Assembly (NCBI GenBank): GCA_028023455.1
Contig: JAQFVV010012398.1
Location: 3,308,682 to 3,372,681 of the forward strand
From: Epiperipatus broadwayi
Taxonomy: Eukaryota; Onychophora; Udeonychophora; Euonychophora; Peripatidae
Reading direction: 5' to 3'
Length of the DNA stretch: 64,000 nt
The notes under the pieces were generated by a model. The model searched no databases and was not told where the DNA came from. It worked only from the letters and a program-made list of their open reading frames with translations. Positions 59,780-64,000 of the stretch are shown piece after piece (the first letter of the stretch is position 1; every line of letters begins with the position of its first letter). The position numbers and the translations under genes were made by a program.

Positions 59780-60055
59780 ATAATTTAACCTAAGTTGGTT
59801 TCTGTAATAATGATGTTATTGTCCATCATCAATTTCAACCACCACTGTTTTGATCTTTCAACTTTGATCACAACTTCTGGAACCCATTTGGTAGTTCCCT
59901 TAAACATATGGCATAAGAATATACTATCTGATTTTTTGCACTTTTAGATTAGGGTTTAAATTCTGATATTTCTGGCTAGACTGAATTTATTGCTGTGAGT
60001 TGGTTCACTTTATTCACTGTAAATCCTAAGAAAATAAATCAGTTGTCATAATAAA
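59780..60055 (-). pseudogene. Integrase C-terminal tail
   Basis: The minus-strand frames contain MFKGTTKWVPEVVIKVERSK then WWLKL and a DN-rich end (about 59910-59815). These match the SH3-like tail of Ty3/gypsy integrases (xxRxxxKWxPGxVxxxxGPxSYxVxL). The tail directly follows the protease segment, marking the internal deletion. To its left, repeated phrases (VMNLQFQD at about 59755, 59680 and 59595) show a short tandem duplication of the pol 3' end. Confidence 0.6.
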
Positions 60056-60107
60056 TTGCTCTGCTTACCAACAGATAAAACACAAGGCAGATATCTAGTT
60101 TTATTGG

Positions 60108-60404
60108 TCATTGTATTTTCACTCTTGCCTGACCCAAGAATGCTACTAGATTGCCTTGGTAATCACTAATTGTTTTGAAGATAAGATGCAATTGATATTT
60201 ATTATTCTTATTAATAATAGCCCATGCCTTTTTTGACACAGTGGCCACTGCAGATTCAGTGTCCAGTTCCATTGTTACAAGTGTCTCATTAATAAGTATT
60301 CTATATTTAAAAGCAGAGTCAATGCTTCTCATATTGTTTAGCCAGTTATTGTATTTCTTAAATTTTAAATGGCCTTTTTGGCTTTTTGGAATGGATTCAC
60401 CCAT
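60108..60404 (-). pseudogene. Retroviral-type aspartic protease
   Basis: An open minus frame of 98 codons includes ILINETLVTMELDTESAVAT and, later, YQGNLVAFLGQARVKIQ. The order of a MELDTGSAVTxI active site and a LGxxxVxV end is that of Ty3/gypsy proteases. The catalytic triad Asp-Thr-Gly is changed to Asp-Thr-Glu, so the enzyme is inactive although the frame is still open. Confidence 0.75.
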
Positions 60405-61090
60405 TCTAGTATTAGCAACTTGTGTTGAACATGCTTGAATACACTATACATTTGTGTGGACATTCAGTATTTGCTTGTATCAATTGATCACATCTATAAC
60501 AATACTTTTCACTCATTTTTGTTCATTTATATGAGCAATGATTTTTTTTCTGGTAGCCGAATGCTTGACTGACCCAATTTTCTACTCAGTAGTTTGAATA
60601 CTATAGTCAATTTTCTTTAATATTCCTCAACTAGCTGTTGATTATGCTAGAACCACTTGAGAGATAGTGGCATCAAATGTTATGTCAGGATTCATTAAGT
60701 GCTTGACTCTGAGACTATGGTCCTCATTCCACAGATAAAATGATTTTGCAGGGCTTCATTAAGAAAGTCTTTGAAATTGCAATTTAAAGCTAGTTTTATT
60801 TAAAGGTAATAGCAAAATCTCTAGCTTTCCCCCCTTTCCCTTATGCACAAAGATTGAAGTAGTATATGTAGTATCTCTGTGTTAGCAGTCAAGGCCTTGT
60901 CAAAATCCAGGTCAGCCAGAAGCAAAGGAGTTGCTTGGGCTTTAAGAATCTCATAAGCATGAGATCCCATAATAGACATGAGTGGGGCTCATTTTAGTTC
61001 AGGTTTATTTTATTTGATTAGCCTGTAAGCTTTCCCAATTTTCTGGCTAGGCTTGAACGAATTTTAGAATTGAGCCAATTTTAGGTATTT
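60405..61090 (-). pseudogene. Gag remnant with zinc knuckle
   Basis: Minus-strand phrases in several frames: ENWESLQANQIK near 61040-61000; a FDKALTANTEIL segment near 60910-60870; KDFLNEALQNHFICGMRT (about 60775-60720), the counterpart of the conserved F..G(L/M)R motif of gag; and CDQLIQANTECPHKC-like text near 60495-60450, a Cys/His cluster in the nucleocapsid position. Numerous stops. Confidence 0.55.
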
Positions 61091-61389
61091 TAATTTTTTC
61101 CTCTTTATACTATGAGAAAAAAATTTACTTTTATTTGTGAAACAACTCAAATTGATTTTTAATGTTTATTTGTCATAATTTGATTCAAGACAAAATCTAA
61201 TAATTCACTGAGAAGAGTTTCTGCCTTTATTAATAATAAGAATAGCCACTTGCTTAATTAAAAAAAAATTTTTTTTATCGACATGCAAATAATGTTTGCG
61301 GTAATTTAATTATTTTGATTGACAAAATCTAACAATTTATGGGGGCAAGATATTGTTGTTTAAAACATTTTTTTCCACCATAGGGGGGA

Positions 61390-61912
61390 AACTTTTATTT
61401 GTTAACTGTACCAATTGTTTCCTACTACTTCCACCTGAATGTTGGCAGCCTGCCTTATTAGTAGATAAGAAGACACTTCTGGCTATACTACAACAACTTG
61501 CCTTGTGCCAATATTTGGTTCTAACAGCTTTCAGTTCTGAATGTGGACTTGCCTCACTGCAAGAACATATACTACTGTTTAGGTTTGACAGTAGTTCTCT
61601 GCTGAACATGCATAGAAAACATGAATTCTGTTTTTCAGCTTTGTGTCTATAGTTCTTTGGAGTACTGTATTATACCTTTCAGCTATGTGGCAATAGTTCT
61701 ATGACCCTACTTTCAAAAAGACTGATTATTTATTTCCAGATCCCCATTCTTAATGAAAACATTTAGATTCAGAGAGCATCATCTCCTATTGTCTCATTCC
61801 TGCCATTGGCTGTGTTATCTATCTGTAAATGCATAGATTCATGATCATGAATGCTCAACCTGATCTAGATAAGAAGGAATCTAGTCTAGTCCATTAATTG
61901 AAGGTGAGATGA
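61390..61912 (-). repeat. Right LTR (5' LTR)
   Basis: Direct repeat of 58940-59430. The two overlapping open frames over it, one on each strand, are by-products. Confidence 0.6.
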
Positions 61913-62202
61913 TAATCAATACAAGATTCATTATAATAGCAATTTCCATTTATGGTAATATTGATTTATTGATAACTATTGTTAATTGGGAATCTTTATT
62001 ATTGACTCGAGACTATCTTAGTGAAGTCATATTTCTTGATTATGTTCTTGATTATTGAAAATTAGTTGTATTATTATTTAATTAAAGTCCTGCCTGGAAA
62101 CATTTTGTTTTCTATTATGTTGCTTGTTATCAAAATGCATATTGTCTTGCAAGCCAATAATCATCACATGATCAGCATTTCTTATGCTTGCTTATAACAG
62201 TT

Positions 62203-62616
62203 ATTAAAACAGGTGAAACTATCCATATAGCATTGCCACTCAGTGCAAGCCAGAGCAATCAATGGATGTAAGAAGGCTTGTGCATAAAATCCCCATCTAG
62301 TGCCTACTCATCCAATATCCCCAAACTAGTTTCTGGCTTGTTGTCTTTGTCAATGAGGAGTCTTGGATCTGAGAGCATTGCACCTAGATCTTAGAATCTA
62401 ATGCAACCCTCCAGAAGTATTAGATCCTAAGATCTGGGTGCATTGCTCTCAGATCCAAGGCACCTCACTGATGAAGGTCACAAGCCAGAAACTAGTCTGG
62501 GGATATTGGGTGAGTAGGCATTAGATGGGCATTTTATGCACAAGCCTTCTGGCATCCATTGATATCTCTAGCTTGCATTGAGTGGCAATACTGTGTGGAG
62601 GGTTTTGCCTGTTTTT
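62203..62616. mobile_element. Long foldback element (family F1)
   Basis: Terminal arms begin TTATTAAAACAGGTGAAAC and end GGTTTTGCCTGTTTTTA. They match the arms of the 28979-29154 element, including the CAGTGCAAGC and GAAGGCTTGTGCATAAAATCCC stretches. Here the arms continue inward: CCTACTCATCCAATATCCCC faces its complement GGGGATATTGGGTGAGTAGG, and ATCTTAGAATCTAATGCA faces a similar inverted stretch. The whole 414 bp can fold into one long hairpin. No coding potential. Confidence 0.85.
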
Positions 62617-63429
62617 ATATTGTCTTACAATATCTACTTGGGATGTTGCACTATTTAAACACTATTATCATTATGTATTCTGCAAAAATATACTATCTGT
62701 ATTATTTTGGGCTGACTTAGTTAGAATTCTGTCCATATTTATAATTGTTGTGTATTCTCTGTTGCAAATCTTTACAGATGTAGGATGATTATTGATATAT
62801 ATATAAAATTATTATTTCATTTTATGATCCAAAATTTTCATTGTAAATATTCAGTTAGCTAAAAACTCTGTTGGCATTAACAGTTTTTAATTTGGAATGT
62901 CATCATAAGTAGTTCATTACAATTTATAAAATTATTCATTAGATAGCCGTTGTTCATATTTAATTTCCTACGTTTAAAAAATGTTGTAGTTTTGGTTATC
63001 CAATTATGTTTAACTATTTTTATAATTATTTTTTTGTTGCTGTTTGTTTTTGTATTTGCTTTTGTAAATTTGCTCTGCTATGTTTTGGATAAGATTCATA
63101 TGTGTCTATTTTTTATAATTAACGTTTGTAAATTTAATAGCTATTATAAATGACTCCTTGTAAAAAATCATTTTGCTTGGAATTATTTATCTTTGATATT
63201 TTGTTGTATTACTGTAGTTAAGTAAATAAAAATAAATAATTAATAATATAGGTTTTTTCAATTCAATTTATTAAATAAAATAAAAAAATAATTTACAGCA
63301 AGTATATAAAAGTTCAAACAAGAATAAACTGGGCGGAAAAACTTATAATATAATAATTAAAAAGGATTAAAATATAATAATAAAAACATTGAAAGAGTAA
63401 TAACAAGATCAATAGAAAATGCAAAACTA
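62617..63429. other. A+T-rich sequence; no gene found
   Basis: Chance hydrophobic frames only. Confidence 0.4.
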
Positions 63430-64000
63430 AAATACACATTTTGAAAAAGATCATCATCAAACATTATCAATCTTCTTCAGGATGAATATCTTTCCCAGTT
63501 CAATCCATCTTCTCTGATCTCTAGATAAATTTAATTCTGTGATTGATTGCATCCATTATGTTTATCTGTAATAATAATATGACCAAGGTATTTATAGTAG
63601 TTAACTTCTAACTCATCATAATCAATTTTTATTTTCATCTTTTGAGAAAATCCACTGAACATTATTTTAGTCTTTTTAATTTTTATCTTTAATCTTATTT
63701 ACTTACTTTCATCTGACAACTCTTGCAACATTTTCTGAAGCTCTGAAGCATTCTTTGCAACAAAAAAAAAACAAACAACTACATCATTTGCAAAATCTAA
63801 ATGACTTAAATAATCTTCATTTAATTTTATTCCTTTAGCTTCTCATTTTAATCTACAAAATACTTTTTTGCAGAACTTCTGTAAAAAGTTTTGGAGATAT
63901 AGAATCATCATGTTGTACCCTTTTCAATGTTACCATTTCTAGTATTATTATGTAATATAATAGTTGCTGTTGCATTTTTATAAATATTCTTCAAAATATG
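63430..64000 (-). pseudogene. RTE-type LINE reverse transcriptase, cut by window end
   Basis: Entering from the right edge on the minus strand: KNIYKNATATIILHNNTRN (about 63992-63935), ISPKLFTEVLQK (about 63895-63860), a segment corresponding to LxFADD altered to DFANDVVV-type text (about 63800-63780), ELQKMLQELSDESK-like text (about 63745-63705), then KMKIKIDDEELEVVNYYKYL-like and DQRRWIELGKI (about 63520-63490). This is the thumb-side half of an RTE-clade RT resembling BovB, in several frames. The N-terminal half lies outside the window. Confidence 0.7.

Larger units (their letters stand above)
58940..61912 (-). mobile_element. Internally deleted Ty3/gypsy element, minus strand
   Basis: Two similar blocks in direct orientation, about 58940-59430 and 61390-61912, act as LTRs. 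They share GCAGCCTGC, ACTTTCAAAAAGACT, AATGCATAGATT and ATGAATGCTCAA-type stretches. Between them, reading leftward, are gag with a zinc knuckle, aspartic protease and then directly an integrase C-terminal tail. RT, RNase H and the integrase core are absent, so roughly 3 kb of pol was lost. LTR divergence is considerable and ends are uncertain by tens of bases. Confidence 0.7.

Noticed and set aside
61337-61652. Cysteine- and serine-containing frames on both strands (90 and 99 codons)
   Set aside because: Both lie on the right LTR of the minus-strand element, and the homologous left LTR does not keep the frames open.

Overview
This is an A+T-rich, intron-bearing, repeat-laden piece of nuclear DNA from an animal, most likely an invertebrate. 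It is eukaryotic because the one convincing gene is split by GT..AG introns of about 2.4 and 5.9 kb, with polypyrimidine tracts and a 3' AATAAA, and because the rest is decayed retroelements, SINE-like and foldback elements, and microsatellites. The repertoire (Ty3/gypsy LTR elements, a GIY-YIG Penelope-like element, RTE-type and other LINEs, tRNA-derived repeats) is typical of chelicerates, molluscs, cnidarians and flatworms. I cannot place it more finely from sequence alone.

Layout. 1-6.5 kb: a minus-strand Ty3/gypsy element whose left LTR runs out of the window; it has an integrase tail, a gag-like ORF with an 11-residue repeat, and a leader containing a degenerate array of primer-binding-site-like units. 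6.5-7.3 kb: the C-terminal end of a LINE. 8.86-8.99 kb: a possible orphan terminal exon. 10.2-10.6 kb: a 245-bp tandem duplication. 12.2-14.8 kb: a Penelope-like element arranged as two facing copies, followed by a second nested inverted repeat. 16.9 kb and 19.5 kb: a near-perfect hairpin element and a head-to-head SINE dimer. 25.5 kb and 26.1-27.3 kb: LINE relics, the second clearly RTE-type on the minus strand.

28.5-37.3 kb: the only gene I would defend as functional. Three exons encode a 105-residue secreted peptide with ten cysteines in the prokineticin / Dickkopf-Cys2 / colipase spacing. Its introns carry a foldback element, a SINE arm, a hairpin element and a second SINE dimer.

39.3-44.2 kb: a complete-length but dead Ty3/gypsy element on the plus strand with both LTRs, PBS, PPT and recognisable gag, protease, RT and integrase. 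45.4-45.9 kb: a CTCF-like motif and a tRNA-like sequence. 46.5-51.5 kb: a two-ORF LINE (zinc-knuckle ORF1; endonuclease, RT, terminal zinc finger), pseudogenised and with a (TA)n tract in its endonuclease. 52.5-54.3 kb: an RTE-type LINE relic on the plus strand. 58.9-61.9 kb: an internally deleted Ty3/gypsy element on the minus strand (gag and protease joined to an integrase tail). 62.2-62.6 kb: the long form of the foldback family seen in intron 1. 63.4 kb to the end: another RTE-type RT on the minus strand.

No CRISPR array, rRNA, operon or bacterial-type signal was seen. The elements are independent insertions rather than a working pathway. The most biologically interesting items are the ten-cysteine peptide gene, the head-to-head SINE dimers, the facing Penelope copies, and the reiterated PBS-like leader.
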